Below, piece by piece: positions 17,645 through 26,624 of a stretch of 41,717 nucleotides of DNA. Each line of letters opens with the position of its first letter. Position 1 is the stretch's first letter. Both the position numbers and the translations under genes were made by a program. Source of the stretch: a virus. The notes below the pieces were generated by a model. The model saw nothing but the letters and a program-made list of their open reading frames with translations. It did not search any database and had not been told where the DNA came from. The stretch lies in IMG/VR virus record IMGVR_UViG_3300025137_000080, positions 1 through 41,717 of that record, one strand, 5' to 3'.

Positions 17645-18379
17645 ATGCCAAATCTTACAGCCGTACGATATTCAAGAGCCGTTGGAACACTAGCATCAAA
17701 TTCTTTTACAACAGCAAGAGAATCTGATTCAAATAGTTTTAATGATTCTTCAACTTCATCTAACTTACAATCAATACAGTTTTTTAGAGACTCAGGAAAA
17801 GGAAACTCAAATTATAGATTTTATAGATTTTTTGCAGTATTTGATTTTAGTAGTTACGTTGGATATACAATAACAAATTTAAAATTTAATTATAGATCAA
17901 CTACTTCTACAGCTGTTTCAGGATTAGGTACTGGTTTAGGTGCAACCATATTCGAATTTAATGGAATGGGAAGTGGTCCATCCTTTTCACAATATTCTAA
18001 TTCAGAATTTTTTGATGACATTGATTTTACTGAAAATTATTCTCCTGATTCGGGTACAGTTGAACAATGGACAGATGCAAATTCATCTGCTACTTTAGAT
18101 TTAAACTCTACCGCTACTGCAGCAGCATCGTCGACAGGAGAATTAAAAATAGCAATTGTACAATATCCAAATGATGCTACTGATACTGATCAAGGAGATG
18201 ATGTATATTATAGATATTATCTAAATTTTAATACTCCATCTAGTGGTTTTGTTCCTTTTATGTCTTTTGATGCTGTAGCTCCGGGTTATGGTAATGAAAT
18301 TGTTGATGTAAGTAGTGCTAATATTGGTGAGGTTGTTGATGTAGCAACAGGAAATATATCTACGGTAGTTGGTGTATAG
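17645..18379 (+). CDS. 244-aa accessory fibre / virion surface protein
   Basis: It starts 3 bp after the giant fibre gene and is surely co-expressed with it. It is Ser/Thr/Asn-rich and predicted all-beta: residues ~45-200 alternate short strands (RFYRFFAVFDFSSYVGYTIT, then LKFNYRST), a layout like carbohydrate-binding or DNRLRE-type jelly rolls. The C-terminus has three imperfect short repeats (NEIVDVSSA / NIGEVVDVATG / NISTVVGV) of the kind seen at the ends of phage virion proteins. There is no signal peptide or membrane helix. A role as fibre tip, fibre-associated adhesin or chaperone is inference. After it comes the promoter of the sugar operon. Confidence 0.72.
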   Translation: MPNLTAVRYSRAVGTLASNSFTTARESDSNSFNDSSTSSNLQSIQFFRDSGKGNSNYRFYRFFAVFDFSSYVGYTITNLKFNYRSTTSTAVSGLGTGLGATIFEFNGMGSGPSFSQYSNSEFFDDIDFTENYSPDSGTVEQWTDANSSATLDLNSTATAAASSTGELKIAIVQYPNDATDTDQGDDVYYRYYLNFNTPSSGFVPFMSFDAVAPGYGNEIVDVSSANIGEVVDVATGNISTVVGV

Positions 18380-18396
18380 TAAAAAATAATAAATAA

Positions 18397-18428
18397 TTGG
18401 GATAGTTTAAATTTTTATTGTATATTAG
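18397..18428 (+). promoter_or_regulatory. Host-like promoter of the glycosylation operon
   Basis: TTG (18397-18399), 21 bp, then TATATTAG (18421-18428), 24 bp before the ATG at 18453. It resembles the Bacteroidota -33 TTTG / -7 TAnnTTTG arrangement and shares the GTATATT core with the boxes at 29051 and 41601. The late-type 15-mer is absent here. Confidence 0.55.
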
Positions 18429-18452
18429 TAAATAAAATAAGTTATAAACAAT

Positions 18453-21400
18453 ATGGGAAAACCCAAAATATATGCACATAGTTGTTATATAGGTCATACA
18501 GGTTACAATAACCATACACGAGATTTTTTTAGAGAATTATCTAAATCCTTTGAAATTAAAGTAAGGAACTTTACAGTACCTACTTATTGGAATGGTTATA
18601 ACTTAGAACCTTTTAATGAGGAAGATTATTTAACTAATCTTGATAAAAAACTTTTAGTTTCACAAGCTTTATTTGGTAAGGAACAATTTTTAGTAGATAA
18701 AGATTTATATACTAATTATCCAAATAATTTTAACCATGATCTTAATATAGTTTTAGCTGAATGTAATCATCACTTTTTTTACCAAAATTATAATGGCCCA
18801 AAAATAGGATATACAGTTTGGGAAACTACTAGATTACCAGAACAATTTTTTAATAGTTTAAAAGAATATGACCAAGTTTGGGTAGCATCTAAATGGCAAA
18901 GAGAATGTACTATAGAACAGGGTATGGATAAAGATAAAGTAAAAGTAGTACCTGAAGCTGTTGATAGTAATACTTTTTACCCTAATGAAAAATCTACTTT
19001 ACCTGAATATGATGATGATAGATTTAAATTTATTTTATTTGGTAGGTGGGATTATAGAAAATCAACAAAAGAAATAATAAAATCATTTTTAGAAGAATTT
19101 AATAAAGATGAACCTATTGATTTAGTATTATCTATTGATAATGTATTTGCTAAAGATAAATTTGAAACAACTGAAGAAAGATTAAAACATTATAAATTAG
19201 TTGACCCTAGATTAAAAATAAAACATTTTCCTACAAGAGAAGAGTATATAAAATATTTACAAAAAGGCCATGTATTTTTATCTTGTGCCAGGTCTGAAGG
19301 ATGGAACTTACCGTTAATAGAAGCTATGGCTTGTGGAACTCCTTCTATATATTCTAATTGTAGTGCTCAACTTGAATTTGCTAAAGGAAAGGGACTACCC
19401 GTTAAAATAAAAGGAACAATCCCAGCTTTAGGTGGAGAATATTCAACATATTCCCAATCAGATTTACCTGGGGAATTTTATCAACCTGATTATGAAGACT
19501 TAAAAAAAGTAATGAGAGATGCTTATAAAAATTATGGTAAACATAAAAAGAAAGCATTAATAGAATCCGAACAAATTAGGAATAAATTTACTTGGGAAAA
19601 TGCTGTAAAAATAGCTAATAAAGAAATTAAATATCTATATAATAATATCCAACCTAACGAAATAAAAATAACATTTAATTCAGGCCCTAAAGTAGAAATT
19701 GTAGGTTCTAAAAATCAAAAATATTTTATTGAATTTATAAATGGAGAAAATAATGAAGTAATACATTCTTCAAATATAGAAAATAATATGTGGACTCAAT
19801 GTAATAAAACATATTATATTCCTTGGGTAATAAAAATTAATGGTGAAGTAGCACATACTTTTAATTTAAAAGATAAAACTGTAAAAATATCATTTGACTC
19901 AAATTCTCTAGGTGATACATTAGCTTGGGCTCCACAAGCAGTTGAATTTCAAAAGAAACATAATTGTAAAGTAATAATATCAACATTTCATAATAGTTGG
20001 TTTGAAAAACAGGAAGAATATAAAAATTTAACTTTTATAAAACCAAATAAAGGATGTAAATCTTATGTCCAATATAAAATAGGTTGGTTTAGAAGTGAAA
20101 GTGGTGATTTTAAAAATAGTAAAGATCATCCAAATCAAGTTAATACAATACCTTTAATTCAGGCAGCAACAGATATTTTAGGTCTTCCTTATAAAGAAAT
20201 TAATTATGGTGTTTATTTTAAACCTAAAAAAAGACCTATAAAACAAAAATATATTTGTATCGGGCCCCAAGCAACTTCTGGTTGTAAAGAATGGCCCCAT
20301 GATAGGTGGAAAGAATTAGCTACTAAATTTAAGGTTAAAGGATATAAAGTAATAAGTTTAAGTTTAAAAGGATTTAATGGGCCTAATATTATAAGCAAAA
20401 ATAATTTACCTTGGGATGAATTATTTAATTACCTATACCATGCAGAATTATTTATAGGATTAGGATCAGGTTTATCTTGGATTAATTGGGCATTAAATAA
20501 ACATACATTAATGCTTAATGGGTTTTCAACACCAGAACATGAATTTACAAATAATATAACTAGAGTTCAAAATTTTAATGTTTGTAATGGTTGCTGGACA
20601 AAACCAGAATCGGTTTTTGATGCTGGAGATTGGGATTGGTGTCCAATAAAAAAAGGAACTGATCAACAACATATATGCCAAAAATCAATCACAGTAAATC
20701 AAGTATTAAATAAATCTTATAAAATTTTAAACCCAACAAATAAAGATGATTTTATTTGGATTACTGGAGGTGATAAACATTACCTATCTATGATAGAGGT
20801 ATTAGCTAAAAGTTTATTAAAACATTCAAAATATAAATTAATTGTTTATGGATTCAATTGTGATTCAGAAATTAATTTGCCTAATGTTATTAATAAAAGA
20901 GTAGATTTTAATCGTAAAAAAGATATAGTTTGGAGTGGTGAACAAGACTTAATTAATAAAGATTTTTCTTTATACTATGCTAAATATTTAGCTAGTATTG
21001 ATTCTATAGAAGAAAATTATGATTTTTATGCTTGGTTAGATGGAGATGCTTTTGTTACTGAACATATAGATAAATCTTTAAAGTATTTAAATTTAGTAAG
21101 AGATTATCCTCTATTTATGAGATATTATCATGAAGATATAGGACAGTGGAGGTCTTATAATGGTATTAAGCTACAAGGCAGATATGGAACTGAAATTTGT
21201 GACTTTAAAAATATTGAAAGAAACCCTAATAATAGAATTATAGCTACTGGTTTTTATTTTTATGATATAAATTCTTTACCTTTTTTTAATGAATGTTTAG
21301 ATATACATAAAGAACTAAATAATTACCACTTAACAGTTTTTGTAGACGATAATGCTTTATCAGAAGAAAGAATAGCTAATTATATAATGTGGAGAGATAA

Positions 21401-22175
21401 TAATAATTCTTATTTACCTGTAACTTGGGATAATTATTATAGTAGTAAAGAAGAAATAAAAGTACCAAATAAACTTACTAAAGAAGGATTTGATGTAATG
21501 TACGATGAAAAATCTCTTCTTCCTTATTTTTTTCATGGACCAGACCCATCAGTTAAGAAAAAAAATGCTAATGTATTAAACCATGCCTTTAATGAAACTA
21601 TTCTAAAAAAATTAATGATTATATCCCATCCAGATGATGAATTAATTTTTGGTGGGGCCGAATTAATAAATTATGGTCATGAATATAAAATTGTATGTAT
21701 TACTAATCCTAAGGATAAAACTAGAGTAAAAGAATTTTCTCAAGTAATGGGTGAATTAAATATTGGATCGTGGGAACTTTTAGATTATGAAGATACTCTT
21801 TATCCTAATACTCAAACTTTAAATCTTTCTAGATATTTTAAAGATAATAAGTGGGAAAAAATAGTAACTCATAATCCAATTGGGGAATATGGACACCCAC
21901 AACATAAATTATTATTTGATACAGTCAAATCTTTTACAGATAATTTTTATGTTTTTGGAAAATCAGATAAAAAATTAGATAATTTAATCTTACATAGAAA
22001 AAAACAATTATTAGATTTATATAAAGTAGAAAAAGATATTATAAATCATATTTTAACTAATAATGGTAATTGGTTTAAAAATAATAACAATACTAATTAC
22101 ATAGAATATGAATGTATAGAAAAATATGATCCTAAAAAAGACACAACAAAATATATAGCTTGTTATGATAAATAA
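18453..22175 (+). CDS. Four-domain glycosyltransferase: GT4 + autotransporter-heptosyltransferase-like + GT-A + PIG-L deacetylase
   Basis: A 1240-aa cytoplasmic multidomain enzyme. Residues 1-~400 are a GT-B family-4 glycosyltransferase with RSEGWNLPLIEAMACGTP (E282-x7-E290). Residues ~405-760 match the autotransporter O-heptosyltransferase family (TibC/AAH): NGENNEVIHSSNIENNMW, SLGDTLAWAP at 485, ATDILGLPY, FIGLGSGLSW, and a four-cysteine motif (C711, C714, C730, C742) spaced like that family's iron-binding finger. Residues ~768-1050 form a GT-A fold transferase with DGD at 863-865. Residues ~1053-1200 are a PIG-L/LmbE deacetylase with HPDDE (1059-1063) and GHPQH (H1148, H1151). Heptosyltransferases of this family modify Ser in repetitive adhesins, so the neighbouring Ser-rich fibre is the likely acceptor (inference). 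It overlaps the next gene by 11 bp. Confidence 0.88.
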   Translation: MGKPKIYAHSCYIGHTGYNNHTRDFFRELSKSFEIKVRNFTVPTYWNGYNLEPFNEEDYLTNLDKKLLVSQALFGKEQFLVDKDLYTNYPNNFNHDLNIVLAECNHHFFYQNYNGPKIGYTVWETTRLPEQFFNSLKEYDQVWVASKWQRECTIEQGMDKDKVKVVPEAVDSNTFYPNEKSTLPEYDDDRFKFILFGRWDYRKSTKEIIKSFLEEFNKDEPIDLVLSIDNVFAKDKFETTEERLKHYKLVDPRLKIKHFPTREEYIKYLQKGHVFLSCARSEGWNLPLIEAMACGTPSIYSNCSAQLEFAKGKGLPVKIKGTIPALGGEYSTYSQSDLPGEFYQPDYEDLKKVMRDAYKNYGKHKKKALIESEQIRNKFTWENAVKIANKEIKYLYNNIQPNEIKITFNSGPKVEIVGSKNQKYFIEFINGENNEVIHSSNIENNMWTQCNKTYYIPWVIKINGEVAHTFNLKDKTVKISFDSNSLGDTLAWAPQAVEFQKKHNCKVIISTFHNSWFEKQEEYKNLTFIKPNKGCKSYVQYKIGWFRSESGDFKNSKDHPNQVNTIPLIQAATDILGLPYKEINYGVYFKPKKRPIKQKYICIGPQATSGCKEWPHDRWKELATKFKVKGYKVISLSLKGFNGPNIISKNNLPWDELFNYLYHAELFIGLGSGLSWINWALNKHTLMLNGFSTPEHEFTNNITRVQNFNVCNGCWTKPESVFDAGDWDWCPIKKGTDQQHICQKSITVNQVLNKSYKILNPTNKDDFIWITGGDKHYLSMIEVLAKSLLKHSKYKLIVYGFNCDSEINLPNVINKRVDFNRKKDIVWSGEQDLINKDFSLYYAKYLASIDSIEENYDFYAWLDGDAFVTEHIDKSLKYLNLVRDYPLFMRYYHEDIGQWRSYNGIKLQGRYGTEICDFKNIERNPNNRIIATGFYFYDINSLPFFNECLDIHKELNNYHLTVFVDDNALSEERIANYIMWRDNNNSYLPVTWDNYYSSKEEIKVPNKLTKEGFDVMYDEKSLLPYFFHGPDPSVKKKNANVLNHAFNETILKKLMIISHPDDELIFGGAELINYGHEYKIVCITNPKDKTRVKEFSQVMGELNIGSWELLDYEDTLYPNTQTLNLSRYFKDNKWEKIVTHNPIGEYGHPQHKLLFDTVKSFTDNFYVFGKSDKKLDNLILHRKKQLLDLYKVEKDIINHILTNNGNWFKNNNNTNYIEYECIEKYDPKKDTTKYIACYDK

Positions 22176-23193
22176 ACGTTGTTTTTTAGTAACTGCCTAT
22201 TGTAATACTTCTGAAAAAAAAGAAGCATTAAAAAATACTATTATTAATATTAAAAAATATAATATTGATATTATTTTATTTTCACACTATCCAATTGAAG
22301 AAGATATACACTTATTAGTAGATTATTCAATATATGATTATAGTAACCCTATATCTAATGTTAAGGATAAATCAATGATAAATTGGAAAAAATTAAATAA
22401 ATTTAGATCTAATCCAATCCCCTTTAAATTAAATACATTATCAGTTGATTATGGTTATGCAGCAGCACAACAATTTAAAAGAGGTTTGTTATTTGCTAGT
22501 AGAATGGGATATGAGGAAGCTATTGTTTTAAATTATGATCTTGAAGTTACTGATAAAATGTTTAATGATTTTAATAAAAATCTTAATAAATATGATAATA
22601 TAATATTAAAATATGGAAATGATGATACTAGTATGTATATGGCATGGTTTGCTTTAAAAATAAAACCATATATAGAAAATATAGAATCAATTAGTTATAC
22701 TGATTATGTTAAAACTGAAATTATAGTTGAAAATTATTTATTTAAAAAATTTAATTCTATTAATAGTTTAATAATCCCCAGAAAAAAATGGGAAGGAGAA
22801 AATCCAAATGAACCTAATATAAAAACTAGCATTGTAATGGAAGGGGATGTTTGGGCTAAATACAATACAGATAAATTTAAATGGTTTATAGGACAAGAAA
22901 AAATATGGTTCGATAATGACCCTGAAGTAAGAGGAACGGATAAAGTAATTTTATTTTTTTGGGATATATTAGAAGATTTAGATGTAAAAATATTTATTAA
23001 TGATAAATTAGTATATAAATCTTTTGTTTATAAAAAATTAGATAATCAATTAATTTATATGCCTATATTATATGATGAATTAAATAAACCTTCTTTAAGA
23101 TTAAAAATTTTCATAAATGATTGGGAAATACCAGAAGAATTAATTAAATTGAGTGCCAACTCAGCAATAGAAATAGCTTATGCCGACCAATAA
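22165..23193 (+). CDS. Putative GT-A-like glycosyltransferase, paralogue 1
   Basis: A 342-aa cytoplasmic protein. Its N-terminus (CFLVTAYCNTSEKKEALKNT) begins with a hydrophobic strand, as in nucleotide-sugar-binding folds. Around residue 125 there is LNYDLEVTD, a D-x-E acid pair where GT-A enzymes carry their metal-binding DxD. The C-terminal ~90 residues are a separate beta-rich region. It is clearly paralogous to the next gene: both share the (A/C)YCN start, a ..SH.P......V.Y.I.D.SNPI block and the NYD(L/I)E(V/L) block. It overlaps the upstream 1240-aa gene by 11 bp and the next by 14 bp. The exact donor and acceptor cannot be read from the sequence. Confidence 0.72.
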   Translation: MINKRCFLVTAYCNTSEKKEALKNTIINIKKYNIDIILFSHYPIEEDIHLLVDYSIYDYSNPISNVKDKSMINWKKLNKFRSNPIPFKLNTLSVDYGYAAAQQFKRGLLFASRMGYEEAIVLNYDLEVTDKMFNDFNKNLNKYDNIILKYGNDDTSMYMAWFALKIKPYIENIESISYTDYVKTEIIVENYLFKKFNSINSLIIPRKKWEGENPNEPNIKTSIVMEGDVWAKYNTDKFKWFIGQEKIWFDNDPEVRGTDKVILFFWDILEDLDVKIFINDKLVYKSFVYKKLDNQLIYMPILYDELNKPSLRLKIFINDWEIPEELIKLSANSAIEIAYADQ

Positions 23194-24211
23194 TCTAGTA
23201 ATAATCACTTGTTATTGTAATAGTAAAAAAAAAGAACAACTATTACATAAAAATATCAACAAAATTAAAAGTCATGGTTTTGACATTTTAGTTGTGTCTC
23301 ACTTACCTTTATCAATTGAAATACAAAATAAAGTAGAGTATACTATTTTTGATAAAAGTAATCCAATTTTAAATTATCCTTATAGAGGCATAGCTTTTTG
23401 GAAAACTTTTACTCACAAAAATAGACCTATTAAAATACAAAATGTTCTTGATGATTATGGGTGGACAGCTTTTAATCAAATTTTTATAGCATCTAATTTT
23501 TCTTTACCTCTTCAAAAATATGAAGAAGAACCTACTCAAGGGAGAAAATGGGCTACATATGATAGTTCATTTAAATATGATTATTTTAGTTTTATAAATT
23601 ATGATATAGAATTAACTAAAAATATAATTGGTGATTTAAAAAACCCAATACCTATTTTAACATCAAGAGTTGAAGATAATCTTAATGAAGTAGGATATAG
23701 ATTTCCTAGTTTTATGTTAAATATTTTTGATAGAAAACATTTAGAAAAATTAATATCTTTATTTGATAAACAATTTTATATGAAAGATACCCATCCTCAT
23801 ATTGAAGGTAATAAATTTACAGATGCTGAACATTATTTTAAACATTTAATATCTGTTTTTGATTATGTAATACACCCTGATAATATTAAGGATTTAATGT
23901 TATTTGAAGATATTACTCTTTTTAATAAAAGTAATACTGAAGATTTTAAGTTATTTATACAAAATGACAATACATTTAAAAAATTAAAATCAAATTCTTG
24001 GGTACCTAGATTATTTATTTATGATGTTAAAGTAAAATTAAATATTAAAGTAAATAATAAAACATATAAGTTAAAAGAAAGTGAAAGTATTATTTTAGAT
24101 CTACCTAAAATAGAAAAATTAGGAATCGAATATAAAGATGAGTACTTAAACTTGTTAGAAGAATATAAATCAGCTAATTACTCCTTTATAAATTATTTAG
24201 ATGAAAAATAG
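23180..24211 (+). CDS. Putative GT-A-like glycosyltransferase, paralogue 2
   Basis: A 343-aa protein with the same plan as its upstream neighbour: an N-terminal VIITCYCNSKKKEQLL strand-helix, FDILVVSHLPL, IFDKSNPI, and the acid pair in INYDIELTK (D142, E144). Its middle part differs (RFPSFMLNIFDRKHLEKLIS, DTHPHIEGNKFTDAEH), which points to a different acceptor or sugar. The two genes look like a tandem duplication followed by divergence. It overlaps its neighbours on both sides (14 and 11 bp), so the whole operon is translationally coupled. It could alternatively belong to a related family of capsule/LPS-modifying transferases. Confidence 0.72.
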   Translation: MPTNNLVIITCYCNSKKKEQLLHKNINKIKSHGFDILVVSHLPLSIEIQNKVEYTIFDKSNPILNYPYRGIAFWKTFTHKNRPIKIQNVLDDYGWTAFNQIFIASNFSLPLQKYEEEPTQGRKWATYDSSFKYDYFSFINYDIELTKNIIGDLKNPIPILTSRVEDNLNEVGYRFPSFMLNIFDRKHLEKLISLFDKQFYMKDTHPHIEGNKFTDAEHYFKHLISVFDYVIHPDNIKDLMLFEDITLFNKSNTEDFKLFIQNDNTFKKLKSNSWVPRLFIYDVKVKLNIKVNNKTYKLKESESIILDLPKIEKLGIEYKDEYLNLLEEYKSANYSFINYLDEK

Positions 24212-25385
24212 AAAAAGTTGTGCCTCGTGTAGTGGAAGAAAATTTGATATAATATATGATTTTGGTAAAATACCATTAGCTGGTAGTTTTCCTAAAGAAA
24301 ATCAAAATATAGAATATTTTCCTTTAAAAATAATAAAATGTAAAAAATGTGGGTTAGTTCAAACTGATACTTTAATTGAACCTAAAGTATTGTTTAAAGA
24401 TTATAGATACATTTCATCAGTTGGCATGCAAAAACATTTTAATTCATATGCTGATTGGTTAGTTAGTAAAGAAGGTGTAAAACCTATTGATAATGTGTTA
24501 GAATTTGGTTGTAATGATGGTCCTTTACTAGATGCATTAAAATATAGAGGGATACATAATACCATAGGTATTGATCCTGCTACTAATATTGTAGAATTAG
24601 GTAGAAAAAAGGGATTAAATATTGAAAATGATTTCTTTAATAGTAAATTTGTTGAAGATAATAGGTGGGAAAATAAATTTGATTATGTTTTAGCAAGTAA
24701 TACTTTTGCTCATATAACAGATATTAACTCAGTTGTTAAAGGAGTTGAACAAACTTTAAAAAAGGATGGTAAGTTTATAATTGAAGTACAATATTTAGTT
24801 GATTTAGTTGATAAATTTCAGTTTGATTTTATGTACCATGAACATTTATATTATTATACTATTACGAGTTTAAAAACTTTACTTTCTAAACATAATCTTA
24901 AAATAATCGATGTTGAAAGGGTACCAATACATTCAGGGTCAATTAGAGTAATTGCAACTAAAGATTTAAATGTTAAGGTTAATAGTATAGTAGAAGAGTT
25001 AATAGAAAGTGAAAAAGAATATAAGGATTTAAGTAACTTTTCTTTATCAATTGAAAAAGCATTATCTAATTTAAAAACATTTTTAGATAATAATAAAGAT
25101 AAAAAAATAATAGGTTATGGTGCTTCTGGTAGGGCTAATGTAGTTGTAGGTACTTTAAATTTAGATGAAATTTATATCGACTATATCATAGATGAATCAC
25201 CAGAAAGATATAATAGGTTGACTTCCAATGGGAAAATTCGTATATTGCCCCCATCTAAAATAGGTGAAGCGGACTATATTTTAATTTTTGCTTGGAATTT
25301 TTCTGATATGATAATAGAAAAAACTAAACATTTAAATATTCCTTATATTATTCCCTTCCCAGAATTAAAAATTATTAACCCATGA
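24201..25385 (+). CDS. SAM-dependent sugar C-methyltransferase (TylCIII/NovU-like)
   Basis: A 394-aa enzyme with the three-part layout of nucleotide-sugar C-methyltransferases. First is an N-terminal zinc-binding region with C7, C10, C47 and C50 (CASC...CKKC). Second is a Rossmann methyltransferase domain with VLEFGCNDG at 99-107 as the SAM-binding loop and an H-rich patch MYHEHLYYYT. Third is a C-terminal domain containing IIGYGASGRANVVVG. Family members methylate a ring carbon of 4-keto deoxysugar nucleotides, producing branched sugars. The keto sugar could come from the dehydratase encoded next (4-bp ATGA overlap). In this operon the product most plausibly feeds the glycosyltransferases upstream. 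Family assignment is firm; substrate is inferred. Confidence 0.86.
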   Translation: MKNRKSCASCSGRKFDIIYDFGKIPLAGSFPKENQNIEYFPLKIIKCKKCGLVQTDTLIEPKVLFKDYRYISSVGMQKHFNSYADWLVSKEGVKPIDNVLEFGCNDGPLLDALKYRGIHNTIGIDPATNIVELGRKKGLNIENDFFNSKFVEDNRWENKFDYVLASNTFAHITDINSVVKGVEQTLKKDGKFIIEVQYLVDLVDKFQFDFMYHEHLYYYTITSLKTLLSKHNLKIIDVERVPIHSGSIRVIATKDLNVKVNSIVEELIESEKEYKDLSNFSLSIEKALSNLKTFLDNNKDKKIIGYGASGRANVVVGTLNLDEIYIDYIIDESPERYNRLTSNGKIRILPPSKIGEADYILIFAWNFSDMIIEKTKHLNIPYIIPFPELKIINP

Positions 25386-26311
25386 ATGGAGAAAAAATAT
25401 TTATAACTGGTGGTGCTGGTTATTTAGGTTCTAATTTAGTAGCTCGTTATTATAATAATAATGAAATAACTGTATATTCTAGAGATGAAGCTAAACATTA
25501 TTACCTTAAAAAAAGATTTCCAAATATTAACTGTGTTATAGGAGATGTTCGTAATTTTGATTTATTAAAAAGGTCTTCTAAAGGGCATACTATTGGTATT
25601 TTTGCTGCTTCATTAAAACAAATAGAGGCTGTAGATCAAAATGTAGAAGAAGGAGTTAAAGTATTAATTAATGGGTCTATTAATTCAAGAAGAGCAGCAG
25701 AAGAAAATAATTTTAAATCAGCATGCTTTATATCATCAGATAAATCTCGTTCGGCAACAACTTTATATGGTTCTATGAAATTTATAGCGGGTGAATCCTT
25801 TATAGTAAATGCTGAAAAATCAAATGTAAGGTTATCATCTGCTATTTATGGTAATGTTTTAAATTCAACGGGTAGTATTATTCCTTTAATTTGGGATGCT
25901 ATAAATAAAAATTATAAACTTACTTTATATTCTGAAGAAATGACACGTTTTATGATTAATATTAAAGACGCAATGGATTTAATAGAAGAGGGATTAAAAG
26001 TTAGTGGATTTAATATAATACCCAATTTAAAATCCTTTAAAGTAAAAGATTTATTTGAAATATATAATAAGAAATTTGGACTAAAGTACAAAATAGGTAA
26101 GCCTAGAATATCAGAAAAAATACATGAAATAATGATATCAAAAGAAGAGGCTCCAAGAACATTTTATAGTAAAGAAAATGATGTATTTTATATGCATTAT
26201 AAAAATATAGCAGAAGATTCTATACAAAATGAATTTTCTAGCTATGAAACAATAGTAAGTAAATCTGAATTAAGTAAAATTTTAACTTACTATAATTTTT
26301 TTAAAGTTTAA
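25382..26311 (+). CDS. SDR nucleotide-sugar 4,6-dehydratase/epimerase (PseB/CapD-like)
   Basis: A 309-aa extended short-chain dehydrogenase. It has the NAD(P)-binding GGAGYLG loop at residues 10-16, the SSDK segment (D120-K121) and Y129-x3-K133 (YGSMK) active-site motif, and MTRFMI near 187, all as in UDP-GlcNAc 4,6-dehydratases/5-epimerases of the PseB/CapD group. Such enzymes make 4-keto-6-deoxy sugars, substrates for amino-transfer or C-methylation. It overlaps the methyltransferase gene by 4 bp. It is the last gene of the sugar operon; a late-type promoter for the following gene begins 3 bp after its stop. No aminotransferase or reductase is present in the window, so later steps must be done elsewhere or by the host. 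Confidence 0.83.
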   Translation: MNGEKIFITGGAGYLGSNLVARYYNNNEITVYSRDEAKHYYLKKRFPNINCVIGDVRNFDLLKRSSKGHTIGIFAASLKQIEAVDQNVEEGVKVLINGSINSRRAAEENNFKSACFISSDKSRSATTLYGSMKFIAGESFIVNAEKSNVRLSSAIYGNVLNSTGSIIPLIWDAINKNYKLTLYSEEMTRFMINIKDAMDLIEEGLKVSGFNIIPNLKSFKVKDLFEIYNKKFGLKYKIGKPRISEKIHEIMISKEEAPRTFYSKENDVFYMHYKNIAEDSIQNEFSSYETIVSKSELSKILTYYNFFKV

Positions 26312-26314
26312 TTA

Positions 26315-26329
26315 ATATTTATAACAGTA
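26315..26329 (+). promoter_or_regulatory. Late-type promoter motif (variant)
   Basis: ATATTTATAACAGTA shares the first 10 bases of the consensus. It lies 6 bp before the ATG at 26336 and marks the return from the sugar operon to the late tail genes. Confidence 0.5.
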
Positions 26330-26335
26330 GTAATC

Positions 26336-26590
26336 ATGAGTGAAATAATCAAATTATCAAAAGAGGAACTTGAAAAACTTAAAGGATATCAAGAAAAAAA
26401 TAAAGGAATAACCCTTAATTTAGGTTCTGTAGATATTCAAAGAGCAATTTTAGAAGGACAACGAAATAGTATTCTTGATAAACTAGCGGATTTGCAAGAA
26501 GAATCTAATAAAACGGCTAAAGAATTACAGAAAAAATATGGTGATGGAAACATTAACCTAGAAACTGGAGAAATTACTTTAGTAAAATAG
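26336..26590 (+). CDS. 84-aa helical protein upstream of the tail sheath
   Basis: A short, charged, mostly helical product (residues ~6-70, e.g. ILDKLADLQEESNKTAKELQ) with a small C-terminal cap GDGNINLETGEITLVK. It has its own late-type promoter and is followed 56 bp later by the sheath gene, which has another. It is too small for a catalytic function. It could be a tail assembly factor or virion component. I do not recognise its family. Confidence 0.68.
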   Translation: MSEIIKLSKEELEKLKGYQEKNKGITLNLGSVDIQRAILEGQRNSILDKLADLQEESNKTAKELQKKYGDGNINLETGEITLVK

Positions 26591-26609
26591 TTTTTTGAAA
26601 AGGTTTTTA

Positions 26610-26624
26610 ATATTTATAATAAAA
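26610..26624 (+). promoter_or_regulatory. Late-type promoter motif before sheath gene
   Basis: An exact ATATTTATAATAAAA, 22 bp before the ATG at 26647. Confidence 0.7.
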
